Shown here: in pieces, positions 11,951-26,259 of the stretch
How the letters are laid out: each line of letters begins with the position of its first letter
How positions within the stretch are numbered: the stretch's first letter is position 1
From: Marchantia polymorpha subsp. ruderalis
Taxonomy: Eukaryota > Streptophyta > Marchantiopsida > Marchantiales > Marchantiaceae
Direction: 5' to 3'
DNA length: 64,000 nt
Assembly: GCA_037833965.1 (NCBI GenBank)
Contig: AP031351.1
Span: 9,994,501-10,058,500 of the forward strand
Notes under the pieces: generated by a model
What the model was told of the DNA's origin: nothing
The model's database searches: none
Seen by the model: only the letters and a program-made list of their open reading frames with translations
Made by a program: the position numbers and the translations under genes

Positions 11951-14900
11951 TATTCCAACAAAATTAAATTAAACAAAAAAACTAACAAAATCAGCCTTAT
12001 ATCCTTGTGAGTCTCAAATTTTGTTGGATATAAATTATTTAAAATGTAATCTAGAACTTTCATGAATTTTTTTACTCAATGAAAATTAACCAACTTCAAT
12101 AACTTGGATTGTGCTAATCTAAGAGAACATTAAAAACTTAAGACATATAAAAATTAATTTTGTGAAGTTGGCATGTAATATATAAATTTTTCAGCCTAAT
12201 CAACTTATCTTGACACACATATTAAAAATTGAGTAGACTATTTGATGTAATTTGTTTCAAAATTCTAAAAATAATAAAATTCAAGAATTAGCATACAAAG
12301 TGTTCAAAAAGTTCAAAATCTTTCTTTAAAACTTCATATTTTGAACAATATAAGCAAGAAAATAAAACTCTGTGTATTCTGATTGTCAAATAATTACTTG
12401 GATTTTTTTTAGGTTATTTAGATATTTTTCAATTTCCTTGAACGCTTTAAGAAAATTTAATCTACATATATAGTCTTTATGACTATCTTTGCTATTTTAT
12501 TTTCATTTGTTTTGTGAAGAAAAGTTTTCATTTTTTGGAAAAATATGAAAAAAAATTATCTTTAATGGTTTGTATAAACTATTTGTTATTTGAATGAATG
12601 TCTTGAGCTTCTATTGATGTACAATGAGAAATTTACTTGATGGAATCCCATCAGGAACTAAATTGCTTACTGGAAACCCTTAAGTTTTGTTTTAATTGAT
12701 TGTATCTCAACAACGGTACACGTCACGCATGTTCTAGTATCAACAATCAGTGCATGCAGTGGAACTCTGTCGTCCCAACGATCACAACTCTTGACAACAA
12801 CTTGGCAATGAGATTAAAGAGAGCTGCTCCTTTTCTAATTTCAGTCCGAGCATAGCATTGCACTAAATACAACCTTCTCCAATCGATATCCAATACATGC
12901 ACTTGCTGCACCCTCGCATTCTCGACTGGTCTAGATCTATGAGGCTCACTACACTAATTTTTGCAACATCATGATATGAAATATCATTCAATCAAAAGCA
13001 GCATTGATTGATCATCATAAAATATTGTGCAATTGACACCACCAACATTTCATTGATGTTTAACAGGCCGAGTAGCTGTGCTTTAACAAGGCCGAGAAGC
13101 CGAGATGGTGACCGATGACTGGTAGAGACTGACTTTGAGACAGACAAACTCCAGTCTTTGAATCAGAGATCAAATTGACCAAGTCCCCTGATAGCAAGAA
13201 GTTTGGGCCGTCACTAAATTCACGATTGCAATCGCAGAGTTACACTAAAGCTAGCATCATATGTGTACAGGAATACATTTCAAAACTTGGCAACGGTGTG
13301 TCGTCAGGTAAAACAAAATTTGATGGCTACCATCAAGCAACTTCGGTTCCGACGGTCCCATCAAATATATACCTAATATATACCTCGATGTACAAGAGTT
13401 GATGTCTTGGGGTTTATTAGGTGAAACCGTTCTATGACATATAGTTCTATGAGATGATATTTCAATGAGGATATTATTGTGTCATAAACATCATGAATAA
13501 GAACACTTTGTTCGTCAACTAATTTTGTCACTACCTTTACGCTCCGTGGTACCGGTTTATCTTTCACTCTCCTCGACAATAAAAAGTTCATGCTTTCCAC
13601 ATACTAAAAATTTGTTTCACAGGGTGATTCATTATCCGTATCAGCGAGATACCGGAGAACCGGAAGGGCCGGTTCTTATGCTTGTTTAGTGGTGTTCTTT
13701 TCTCGACGACGTAGGAGGATATATGGAGATAAAACACGTGTGAAACTTAAAACTCAGTAATCAAATAAATTAGATGGACTCTTGCACGGCTCTCATCATC
13801 GATCCTAGGCTGTTAGGAAAATGCCCAGTTTTATGTACTCACTGAGGCTGAAGACGATCATCACTTCTCCGACTCCGAGGCGAAGCAGGGAACAAGGTCA
13901 AAATCAACATGAATTGAGGAGAATAATTTCCACCCTCGTCAACAATAATAGTCGCCTTTCTTTCCAGCTCCGATTTATAAAATATCGGTCAGGAATTTGA
14001 GCCTACAGCAACCTCGTCATGTGCACACCGGCTGCTACCTATGTGGTGACATTGTGGTACCGGAGGTGACGGAGAGTTCCAACCGGTAGCCATCAGAACG
14101 TTTGCCCTTTCATGAGAAATAGTTGTACTGTGCTGTACATGAAGCCCTCACGGCTCATGCAAACGTCCGTCCCTTGCAGTCCTTGACTCCATCGCTCGAT
14201 CATCTGGCCTTGGCCCTTCATCGTCTTGCAAGCTCAGTGAACTCACAACGCCAAGCAAAGCCCAGCCAATCCACGCCACACCTCCTGTATTTTTAGTTTG
14301 CTTCAGATGGAGTCCAGTCTTGTGGGCCTTCTTTCGCACATAATTAACCCTGAAGTCATTTGCCCTGTGGGCCTTGGGAGCAAGATCTCTCGATCAAGCC
14401 ATGAATGAATGAATGGCTGACTGGCTCATCGAGCAAGCGTTGAATGCTGCTCATGCTTTGTATAATGCTCCTGCAATCCGCTGGGGTTTTACCCTTCCCT
14501 TTCCCTTTCCCTTGGGCCTCGGCCCAGACCGATTCTCAACTGGCAATTCGCGAGTGTCGCTGGTTGAGGCCCGACCAATGGTTAGGCTCACCGATCAAAC
14601 TTCCAGCTACTCACTGTTCAGCTCAGAGCTGTTCTGTATGCTATATCGCAACGACGGATAACGTGGAGAAGTGTGTGAGCCTGGATTTCCTCCCCCTGTG
14701 GCGTGAGGAAGAGGAGGACTCGAAAACGAGTCAGTCAGTCCCGTAGAAGCTGGCGATGTTCCCCTCACCTCTTCTTCTTCCTTGCTAATGACTCGGTAAA
14801 CCGGGTGGGCTCGCAGTGGACTACGTCCAGGAACTCAGGATTATTCTCCGTGTCACAGCTGGCGATGTGGTTCCATAGGTTTTGACTTTATTCGACCGAG

Positions 14901-17900
14901 GAGAGGAAAGCTCGAATGCTGTCCAATCCAGTCGGACTCAAAGGCAGCGCTTCCTCCCCGACTACTTGTTCGTTTTCGATTCATTCCGCCGTGAACTTTT
15001 CGGTGAGGTCAATTTGCCGTGCATTGATAAAAGAAGTAAGGCTCCGTGTTGCAAATTGATGGATGGCTGGGCTGGACTGGGCTGGAATTGGCTGGGTCTG
15101 GACGCTTCGAGCACCGAACAAGTGTTAGCGCGTGAATCACTTGAACTCCGTAAGATTGATAGTCCAAAAACTGATAGGCGCGATCTATAGATCGATGAAA
15201 CACACGAGACAAAGCATGTCATGTGTTGGGACACAAAGGCTACTCCTCCCCAAGGGTCGGGTCGGAACAGAAAGGTCAGCCACGAGCAGCAGCAAGCAGC
15301 AGGCAGATTGATCTGAAACAAATCAATTGAACTGACGGGCCGTTGGACCAATTTCCCACCAAAAGCCGTGACTCACTCTCCTCGACCTCAACTTGGGCTT
15401 CGTGATCTTCACATATAGAGTCTTGGACCCAGGTAATATAGCTAATGCAATGAGAAGACCTATCAAGTATTTGATAGAAGAAACCATAGCTGTAACATGT
15501 GGCTCGCATTGAAATGGATATGATGTCTTATTGCACGTTATGCATCATATGTGCACGCTTTAAGTAGATAGTTATAGTTAGCCCGTTCAACATGCAGCAG
15601 TATCGTCCCAAGAATCGTCGCCTAACATATTTACTCTGTTGTATATAATCTCATTTTAGATATAGACATCTATACGTGTTATCAAAAAAAGACCACACCA
15701 AATTAAAGATGTCAATTTAGTGAGTAAGGTTTCATTTGCTTTCCCACAGACTCGTAAAAGCTTGTGTCCAAATCTTTATATAATCCAGAATATAGATTAA
15801 AAGTAAGAATTTCCATATACTTGTATACTTCTAACGTTACCTTACAATACATAAAAATGACATGTGTAAGATCACAATCATAATATATGCATAATTAATG
15901 AAACCCATAAACCAATTGCAGTATGCCCTAGAACAATAAAATGAATAAACCATATATATCCATATCATTTTCGTGATTATTGCTACTCATGAAAAAATTA
16001 TAGCCCAACTCTGCATTCAAAATGTACAAGGAGAAAGGTTGACTCCTCGAGGCACATTCACGAGTTTTTTCCGCGTGGATACCAAAACCACGACTTGATT
16101 GAAAGTTGCCTCCTGCCCCAAAACGTGACTTGGGGTTCGATTCAGTTAAGATCGGATGATTCAATCGAACGTCGATTGCAGTCCGAGAGATTTGACAGAC
16201 GTTTGAGCCAAGGAAGGGACATGGCTCTTGACCTAAGAAGGGACAGTGACGGTTGAGCCCGGAGCGACAAGCGACCCCTACGCTCGAACTTTGAGCTCGG
16301 AGTTGCTCGTGATTACTTTCAAGGCCTAGGGCACAAAGGACAAGCGACTCAGGACCGAGGGGCCACGCATTCGGGTTCGAAAGGGTAAGGGTAAGTCTGT
16401 ACGGGCCGGAGGGCTCTTGCTTCGAGTTCAGGTCATCGTACGGGCTGAATCGGACGGGGTAAGTTCTTCACGTACGGCGTAGCAGGAAGGTGCAATGGCC
16501 CGCGGTCGAATGGCAGCACAGTAAGTGCCCTTTCCCTGCGTCGGGCTGGGCGTATTGCGAAAGGAGAACGAGGAAAGGGAGAAGATCGCAACTTCGCAAG
16601 AAGTTTTGGGGGTGGTGGTCAGTGGACTGGACTCAACAGACCAGAACGACTGACGAGGACAGCGCCCGTCGGAGATCGGATGGCCCAGGAGAGACCACGA
16701 GGGACACGCTCCATCGGACGTCGAGGAAGTCCTGAGAATGATCTCATCAACGGCGCGGCGTATCGTATGCGTTCGCGGAGCGGCGAGGTTTCGCCGCATT
16801 TCCATGTCATAGATCTGAGCATGCACATCTCCAGGACGACGGACAACCCCGATGGCTACCTACCCGACCCCCATGCCATCATAGTCATACATCCCCCATA
16901 CAGTACCATCGCGGTACAATGGCCCATTCTGGATGGCCATGTTGCGGCGGCGTTCGATGACGCACGCCTCATATGACGTGTCTCTCTGTCATACGAACCT
17001 CAACATTCTTCCGTCAGACTGTTGTCCGATTCCTACAGATCGATCGAAAGCTCAGAAATCCTCGAGCCTCTGCCGAGCCCCGTTCTCATCTCCTGCTCCT
17101 GCTGGCTGGCGGATCGCTAACTCCGCTAGAGTCCTGTCCTCTAGAGTCTAGATCCACTAGCGAGCAATAAGTCAACATTTTGCGACATGACCGGACATGA
17201 CATCTTCTCGGGGAGAGCGACCTGACCTAGGTCGCGCGGTAGCACCCAGTCACACGGCACGGTAGCACCCTCTCGGGACAGTGCTCGGAGGTCCCGGGGA
17301 GCTTCGTTTGCCGGACGAGGAGTTGCCGGATTCTATAACGCACAACAACTGTTGCTGTCGCGTTCTGTGACCGGAAATATAAAGTCCACGATCTGTGCAG
17401 ACCCCGAATGTGCACGCAGACGAACAATTCTAATCCCGGACTTGAAACGATCGAAAACGGGCGCTAAGATCTTATACAATCCGATCTCATTTATCATTGG
17501 ATAAAACGGTAAAAATTCGTGTGCCAGTATAGAAAAAAAGGGCTTCTCCTAAGACTTGTCGGATTTAAGGAGGGGCAAGGAGATTCTGACTCCTGGCTCT
17601 GGAACCATGAACCACAATCACTAGTTTTTAACTCGCACGTTAACAAAAACCTAACGTGTTCGTTTACACTCTCTATCGCGTGAGCGGCACACGGGACAGG
17701 CAGTGTGAGAAGCACCCGAATAGATATTCAATATATCTCAAAAGAAGAAAATAATGTACCAAAAAAATTGGGAACTATCATTGTGGCATTATTTGGCTAC
17801 AACCATAGGTAAGCGGGCAAAAGAAACCGAGAACACATAGGATAGGAACGTATATGGCCAGAAACGTGGATTTCGTGAGCGTGCGCCGCTGGAACCATAC

Positions 17901-18520
17901 ATTACATACCGGATAGGTTGCAGGCCGGGTATTTGTAGAATCCGGACAATCAGATGGCCATAAAATGCATAGGCCTGGTACCTTGACCGGTCGTGCAGGT
18001 TCATTTCTGCACTTTACTTTCATTCGAATTCTGCAGTGTGCCTTGTAGACCTTCTGGCCAGTGTTCAAACGTGCCGGGAAATTAATACAGGTCCCAAAAC
18101 TACTGCGCGACCTTGATCCGGAGCGAGTCTTGGTCTTCCGTCCTGCGTCTCTCCCCAAATGTTTCATTTCTTCATTTTTCTAAAGCTCTCGGTTTCAAGT
18201 TCCTCCCTCAAAGTGAGGGCTATGGATCCAACATTCCGGTGCACTTTACGGACGAGAAATCGCGATTCAGATTTACAGGATCTTCGGGGTGGCAAATACA
18301 GCAGGGCAGTACACATTTCCGTTCCCTTCCTCTTCTCGATATCGACTTCGTCTTCGGTGGCCAAATACGGGCGATACTCAAGATCGTAAAACGCGAAGCC
18401 TCGTCTCCGTTTCGGTCTTTTGTTTCGAGAATCTTTCTCAACGTCTTCTTTTGGGTTTTGTACTTCTTCACGGACGCGGAAAATCTACGCTTGCCAGGAT
18501 AAGGATTTGACACAAATTAA
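11951..18520. other. Intergenic; AT-rich then mixed, no gene seen
   Basis: 11951-13000 is AT-rich with no coding sign. 13000-18520 returns to mixed composition, with short open frames on both strands (the longest about 130 codons, for example 18113-18502 and 16826-16428) that overlap each other and match no family I know. A short GGCTGG-type run occurs near 15060-15105. No tRNA cloverleaf was found around the GGTTCGA matches near 16135 and 16373. Confidence 0.4.
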
Positions 18521-21138
18521 AGCGGTGTCATGAACTGCTGTTTTGGCATGTCTGATGTACATTGCTTCGGTCTCTCTTCTCCCGAAGAGAACAAACACGA
18601 GCTAGACTTTCCTGTAAAGAGCGCTATGTTGGGACGTCATTTGCTATTCTTGGATAAAAGGTGATTCTATGTTAGTGAGAGATTTTACAATTAACTCTTC
18701 TACTAGATCTCAGTGCATTTCATTTTCTTTATTCTCTTGTAAAATGTTTAGATAACATAAATTCACTATTTTACATGTCAAGCTCTCTACACAACATAAA
18801 AACCCTGATATGTCCGTGACATTTCACAAATATGTAATTTGTTAAATGTTACATACAGTTGCTTAAAATTGATGTATGATATATTTTCTTGTGATAATAT
18901 TAGAGTCTACACTTTTTATTTCATGACTTTCCTTTGTGCCATATTCCCCTCTTAATATTATACATACACTTAAGGCTGAACTGTATATCCTATTGATGAA
19001 CACATCTTATAAAAACTAATTCATATTAGATGTAAGAACAAAATGAATTTACCATTCCCACTCCAAGAGTCTTGATATTCCATGGATTATATTCAAATTC
19101 TACTATTTTTTCATGTATGTATGTATCATATCCTTGACATTGTTGAAAATCACACTCCATGTAATGATCTAATCGGGAAACCAGTTCTTAAATTCAAATA
19201 GAAATCCATTGGTGGTCGTGTACAAATATTCAAAATAAATTTTCAAATGTGTCACAAGACTAGAATAGATATTCAAATCTGTAGAAATTTCAAAATGATT
19301 TTAGTTCGATTTTTTCATGATTTTACATGTTATTATAGGAGAACCTGAAAAATCTATCAACAAATATTAGTCATGTTTCAATTTTCATTTTCAATTAAAA
19401 AATTGTTACTTCATAATGTTAAGATTTCTATCAGGTTAATATGCATATACTTTTATATATATAAATTACATATCTTCCAGTAATATAACGTACTGATTGT
19501 AGATATTTTAAGAAATTTAAAAGCAAATTTTTGATGATATATAATATTTATATTTGATGATATTTAATTTCTTACAACTATATCTGATTACTTATTTGTA
19601 AGTACATTAACACAACAGTTAAAAAATATTAAAGGGTAACAAATAAAAAAGTAACGAATCATATTGTAATTTTTGAATTTCTTAAAATATGATTTCATCT
19701 TCTAAAATTTACTCATTGTTTTGTTATTTAGTTAAAATATTATAAAATTTTAGATTTTATTAGAATAATATCAAGAAAATAAAGAATATTTGAAAATAGA
19801 AATCTTTACATATTATGTATATTTAATATTTTTTGGATAAGATAACCTATTTTTTCTATCTTTTAAATATTCAATTTTCTAATCATATTCATATTCTCTT
19901 AAATTACACTGCAGAAATGATTGATTTCATGTGATACGATAGATTTGATGTGATAACTATAAATACTATGTATTTTTAATGCAAGAAATTTGATAAAATT
20001 AAACGAATTTAAATGCATTTACAAAATACTAACAGAAAATGATCATTTTCGAAATTTATATTGACAAATAATAACAAATGTCAAAGGTTTTAGTTTTTTT
20101 TAATGATAATAGAAAAATTTCCATTATACATGAAAAGGTTTGAACCATCTGGTTGTTTTGTCATCATTACACTTAGTTCAATCACAACCAGAAATGACAA
20201 TTCATAAATTTGAATATCGTAAATCACCCAATTTGTAAAATATTTCATGACATATATTTCTATTTGCATCTTAATGTTAAGAGATTCAAATCTTTCATAT
20301 TACTTCAAATTTGAATCATGTATCATCTTTGCAAAGTGAGAACTCCACTTTTCTTTGATACAATGAAAGACAAAAGCAAGAATTGTTCTTTCCATCATAT
20401 TCATAAAATTGATAAACTTTGAAAATGCTTCATATGCTTCATGCTTCACTTTTGTAGGTCTAGTATCCTTTTTCTGCAATCCACAAGATTCACTTTATGA
20501 TGTTCTTATGTGTGTTCAATATTGCAAAAGAATTTATTGGATGACAACGAGCAAATCAAAGTGGTTCGTACGTCGTTTCCACCAATTGGTAAAGTAACTT
20601 ATATATTTTAAGAACTCTATGCCATGATAGGCTTCAAGATAACATCATAATCTATATAAGATGTACTTATTTAATTGATCAGTTATATAAGTAGTGATAT
20701 CATTTATTAAATTTTTTTATAAACTATGGAATTTCAAGTATTTGCAAGCGGATAATGTTTTCAAAGATCTTAAATACAATTTCTATGGCAAGAACCTTGT
20801 ATTTCTGGAAGAATTTTTAAATCGTTTTGTAGCTATAGTTGATATTATAGAACAGTTGTGACAGAAATGAGTTTCTCCCTTCAAATTGCTAAGCATGCAG
20901 TCCAGTAATTCAAAATATGTTTATATAATTTCCATGTTGTTTGATAAATACTCTAGGCATGATAACGTAGTAGCAGTTTCAATATTAACAACTTCATTAC
21001 AGTTATAAGTCAGTTCAATATGTTTACATAGTCTGATATGATGCGGATAATCAATTTAATATTCGTTTAGGTCTAGAAGTTTGTTGAGAAGAAATCATGG
21101 TACACTGGCTTCGATTTTTTAAATACGTTATAATATGA
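18521..21138. other. AT-rich intergenic block
   Basis: About 2.6 kb of very AT-rich sequence from roughly 18650, with many homopolymer runs, stops in all frames and no recognised repeat ends. Its texture is the same as the decayed transposon regions at 11420 and 40050, so it may be older transposon debris. I cannot show that by alignment. Confidence 0.4.
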
Positions 21139-21413
21139 AGTAAAAACTCTTCTAAGAAAAAGCCCCAAGATTTTTGATGTATCTGCAAGTGTCTAAAGTA
21201 ATGTGAAAATAAAGTCTTACTAAGCACAATAGATTTTCAAGTAAAAAGCCTGGTGTAAAAATCTCCGAGAGTTTTATTGGATCTCCAAGTGTCTAAAGTA
21301 AGACGAGAGTAGGATTTCACAAAGTAAGATAAATTGTGAAGTAAAAACTCGTGTGAGAAAAATCTTCAAGAGTATTATTGGATCTGCAAGTGTCTAAAGT
21401 AATGAGAACAGGA
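21139..21413 (+). repeat. Tandem repeat, ~100-bp unit, 2.75 copies
   Basis: Units start near 21139, 21239 and 21339 with AAGTAAAAA. Each contains ATCT(G/C)CAAGTGTCTAAAGTAA, which recurs at 21181, 21281 and 21382, a period of 100-101 bp. Units differ by scattered substitutions; the third is cut short at about 21413. There is no open frame across it. Just right of it the sequence loses its AT-rich character. Confidence 0.85.
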
Positions 21414-24400
21414 TGACCTGTTATTATTCTCACTTGCTCCAGTTGTAGTGGCGGGCTCTGTTTGGTTAACTTCTTCAGTAGAATCGTGCCCAGCAGTTGT
21501 AGATCGTACTCTAGAAGGTGAATGTAGAGGATTACCAAATGATTTGCGAATTTATTACATCTTGAGACAATGCGGTTGCGAATGGATGAAAGTTGGGGAC
21601 TAGTTGTTAATTCATGCAGAAGGACTTTGGATTTTCACAATCGGGCCAAGAATTTTTACTCGGTGCAAAGGATTAACCACGTTTCAGCCACTTGATCGCG
21701 GCCCCTTTTTGGAGATTCTCCTGGAGGTTCACAACAAATTGCCACGCCACGTCTGCTCTAGCTCTTCTGGGAGTACTGCTTGCGGTCTCCGTACCGCAGC
21801 AAGCTTGGAGAAACCTGGTACATCATGCCAGTTAGACGATTGTTCATTGGAAGCAGTCTGCTTGACTTGAAGTTTGTAGTCCTGCTGCTTCCACGTGTCC
21901 GTGGCGCCACATCAGCTCGAGTGTGCAGGGACAAAGTCTTCGGGCATGATTACGTGCTTAGAGGTTGAAAGCGCGACCGAGTGCTGCGCAACTTGGGACG
22001 TCCCCTTGGTTAGGTTTGGCTACATTTGATAGCCGCCGGCCCACAATGACGGGTTTTGAGAAAGATTTCACCTCCTCGGATTCGTTGGGCCTTCAGCCAT
22101 GGCAGAGGTATGAACACTCTAGGTTCGTCTTCACTCGTCGTCGCCTTTAAATTTATTGCTCTCGATCAAGGCTGTATAAACTCCTTTTGATTATTTGTAC
22201 TTAAAAAAAACATGCCTTTATGAGGGGACCATGTTGAAAACTGAACAGTCGAGCCTTCGGGCACGTAGAGAACTAACAATTTTCATAAACTGGAAGAACT
22301 TCTTTATCCATCAAAGGGAAAATTGGGGTACGTTGAGTGATAATGGATATGAAATTTGGAATATTGGGAAACTTCACATATGGCTAAGTGAACATCAGAT
22401 CATCATGCTGGATTGGGGCTATCTAAAAGATTATGATTCTTGCCCAAGTTGTAATTATCCGTGTATGAAAATTTAAGATATTAAAAGATTGCACTTGTCG
22501 GAGCTACTGGGGGCTGGATGCCTTTGACTTGTCGAGGGTTCACTCGGCCAGGTTCGACTGTTATCGTTTTTAAAGTGCATGTAACGTGGCGTAATGAGTG
22601 AGGGAGTGTCTAAATGAGGTGCAGATCCATCATTTTGAGAAGACAAGAGCTCAGAACACAGAGATTCCACATTACAGTGAGGTTTCCCAGCTCAAAAGTG
22701 GCCAGACACGTATGCCAGTTTCTGGTAGAGCCCGGTGACTTGATAAAAAAGACATATGCAAGAATGCCAGCAGCTTTATTTCTTCCAGTCGCTACATTCA
22801 CAGCAGCTTTGCTTGTTGTAAAAAAAAGGAGGAGCAATAATCTGTTTATTTGTCATCACGTTGAACTTTAGGAGTTGTGCCAATAAAAACCACCGGAAGT
22901 GAAATAAACTAATAGTTTGGAGACCCGATATCAATGGCAGAGACTTATACAAATGATTGAGAGACTGAGATCTCACTTTTGAGCTCGGCAAATGATCACG
23001 AAGGGTCGTGCTCCGTCACAAAGCCCCTGTTAATTTGACTATCCACTCTGAGTCCGGAAACAAACACAGAAACACTCCTCCCCACACACAGTAGTTGACC
23101 AAACACGAAGGAGGAGGTTCCCCAAAAAAGTCGATTGCCCCTTAGACCCCTTTGAAGGCTGGGCGAGAAACCCCTGATGCAAAAACTCGCTCACGAAAAT
23201 GAAAAATTCCGGATATTTAGACATAAATTCGTCATCCACTGCATAGGAAACTTAAATGAAGCCCAAGAGACAAAGTCCCATCTTCGAGACCACGCCTTTA
23301 AATGTGTGTCTAAAAACACCTGCTAAGATGCCAAGGATGCTCCGATGCTGAGGATGCTAGGCCCCTCGGCATGTGATGGTGTTGCGCGAGCAGTAAAGCA
23401 GTCGTATGTTCTGTACGGCACCCCTCTCTTCCCTTTATCTTCCGTTGTCTCTTGGGATGTAGATCGAGCAGCTCTACAGGCCCCATCCGGGCTTCCGCAC
23501 TCTACTGTCTGTACTGTCTAGCAACCCTCCAGTTCCACTTTCGGCTACAGATGGTTCCCACCTCCGTGCACTCGCTACTCGTCGGCTGCGAGGCACCAAT
23601 ATTCTCGCACTTTCCGGGTTTTTCTTCCCCACTCTTCCCCCGGTTGACTATGCTCCCTCCTCTTCTACGAATAAGGTGAGGATTGTGTTTTTCGAAGCCA
23701 TTCCTCTACACATATGCCCAGATCGGTCTGCTGGCTGGAGATCGATCACTAATTCGGACGCGTGGAACCAAAGAATTTCGAAGTACCAAACGAAATTAGA
23801 CTTAAAGTAATAGTGAACGAAGGGCATTCCGTTCCGAAAGGCTCGCAGGTTATTAGGGAACCAGATTCCGTCGGAAAGATTCATCCAAAGTCCATCCTTT
23901 GGACGAGTTGAAATGCTCGAATAATCAATCGGATGTGAACTCCGACCACGTTATGCCAATGAAATGACATGTGTAGAGGAAAGTAAAGAGTGGAAGGAAG
24001 GGTGTCAAGGTCTGGATGCCTCAGGCGACCGAAAGTACGCTCCCCTTCAGAAGCAGTAGACGGTGCATGACGTGGTCCTCCATGAGCCGGGGCTGCTCCA
24101 ACTGCTTCCACCTCCATGGCAGACGCTTCAATATGGCCAGATTTTCTGGCTTCCTACTGCCACTTACTTCTACTACCACTACTACGATTACTAACCAGAG
24201 GGCTGGGATCGCTTTGGGAATTGTAATTTCAGGTTTACTTTCATTATGAACTATTTAAGTTCTCCTTCACTAATTGGCGATTAAACGCTTTGGAGTTTCT
24301 TCTAACGTTGCCACCCCTCCCATTCGCACGTCGGGACCTTCCTTTGACGCACTACGCCTGCGAGTGGTAAACCCGAGCGTAGTCAACGCCATGGTGGAGT

Positions 24401-26259
24401 CATGTTCCTTGAACTTGCTTCATACTTGTTGAATCAGATAGTGTGAATGTGGCCACATACTTATAGGATACGAGAAACCAGAGATCTAGTGGACGTTCGG
24501 GCCTTCGTGGCACGGGATCGAACAGATAGACAGATCCAGTCATTTGACTTCAGAGCTTGTAGCCCACATATTGTGGTACCCAACGATGGAATCTTCTTCG
24601 AGTGCCCTCTCATTTCACCAGAGATTCTCCTTCGCGCACAGTACATCTCATATGTTGCGGGTGCTCTGTACTGTATATGCATGTAATGAGTTCCAAATAA
24701 AAGGAAATACAAAACAATTTCGACATGATTGTCGGTAGGCGTTCCGAAAGCAGAAAGATGCACGAAGAGGAGCAGTGCAAAGAGAGAGAGAGAGAGAGAG
24801 AGGAGAAAATAATGAAGACTCTGAGCACGCACGCAGCCAAGCGATGGCCTTCACATTTGGCCTGCACGATTGTATGCAGGATTGTATCCATGCCCTTGTT
24901 CTGCCTCCATCGCTGCCATTGAGTGCTGGAGTACGTCGGTCAGCATAATTCCGAGCTTCTCAGAAGGGCTGCACTTTTCGCGTCAAGTTCCTGTACTCGA
25001 GTCCGGTCCTCCGCGCACACGGATAAATGCCCACGCTGGCAGCCGGAGCGGGTGATGACTGGTCGGGTCGGGTCGGCTTGTAGGCCTCATATCTGAGACC
25101 TAAGCGCGCAGATATTGTTCGATATTGCTTGCGCAAGAAAGCGGAATGAAGCGAAATCCAGCCTCAATTCTAAGAGGCGCGGGCCCAGATGCGGTAAGCC
25201 GAAGCCGTGCCGGAACGCCCTCTACATCTGGACGCTTGCCAAGTTTAGAGGCACGTCCCTCGCCGAGCGCACCAGAGGCCGTTTCCGTCCATCCTTTACC
25301 ACTGACTCATTTCTAAAAGTTCAGCCGCTGGCAGTGTGGAGGGTTTTGTCAGGTTGACCGAATGGTAGCCAGCCCCATGCCATGCCATGCCCCATCGCTG
25401 AATATACTCTCCATGTGGCGATGGATGGATGGATGGGGGGATCCATCCCCCATGTGCTCGCTCGCTCGCGAGGGCTTGTGGATAGGATTCGCAAATTAGC
25501 GCTCGAGAACGACCTCTTTCCTACAGTGCGCGGGTGCATATTGCAGCAGTGCGTTCTTGTACGATGCGACTCACGGGATGCCCAAAGAACAAAGGCGACC
25601 CGACCCGACCCAGGAGAATAAAGAAAAGAGGGATTCGATCTCGTGGGGCGTATTTTCAACGATGCTCGATCAGCAGGAGCAACAGGAGCAACAGGAGCAG
25701 GAGCAGCTGTACCTTTGTTGCCCTAAAATTGTGACCCGATTGGGAAGGACTTTAATGAACATGCGCTCCTGCAGGGCATCGCAGCCATGAGGGGGTGGGG
25801 TGTGCCCGGGGGGCAGCGGAAGGGCGGGCTAGGAAAAGATTGAAGCATCGATGGATGATGATGCATGATGATGAGGTGATCGGGTCGAACGAACGTCATA
25901 CCGTCAGAGTCAGAGCATGTAATTATGCGTATGCTGTACGCCGCGTAGCAGCCGCACAACCGCGGGCAATGAATCCAACGGTTGTATCTGGGCTGCAGAC
26001 GCGACACGTGGCCGGGTGGCCCGACGGAATATTTCGCCATCCGGTGGCTGGCCCGCGATGCCGGTTCGGCCGAGCGCTTCTCCTCGAAGGCTGCCCAAGG
26101 ACCCAGGGTTCTTTCTGACCACGCCAAGTGTTCCCGGCCTGTTCCGAGCCGGTTCCCGGCTCTCGGTTCTCCATCGAACGGCTCTGGGAATCGTGGAGCT
26201 TAACCCTCGGGACGCATTGGACGAACGGGCCGACTCTGTAAAGGGCGAGCGATTACGAT
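21414..26259. other. Intergenic; no gene seen
   Basis: Mixed to GC-moderate sequence with short, mutually overlapping open frames on both strands, none recognised. Simple repeats: GA run near 24780-24803, ATGCC near 25378-25392, GGATG near 25423-25437, AGGAGCAAC near 25675-25705. Parts could belong to unannotated non-coding transcripts. Confidence 0.4.

Noticed and set aside
16120-16385. GGTTCGATTC and GGTTCGAAAG resembling tRNA B boxes
   Set aside because: No A box at the right distance and no acceptor stem; no cloverleaf can be drawn.
24461-24891. Minus-strand frames rich in SLSLSL
   Set aside because: The composition comes from the GA/CT simple repeat at about 24780-24803.
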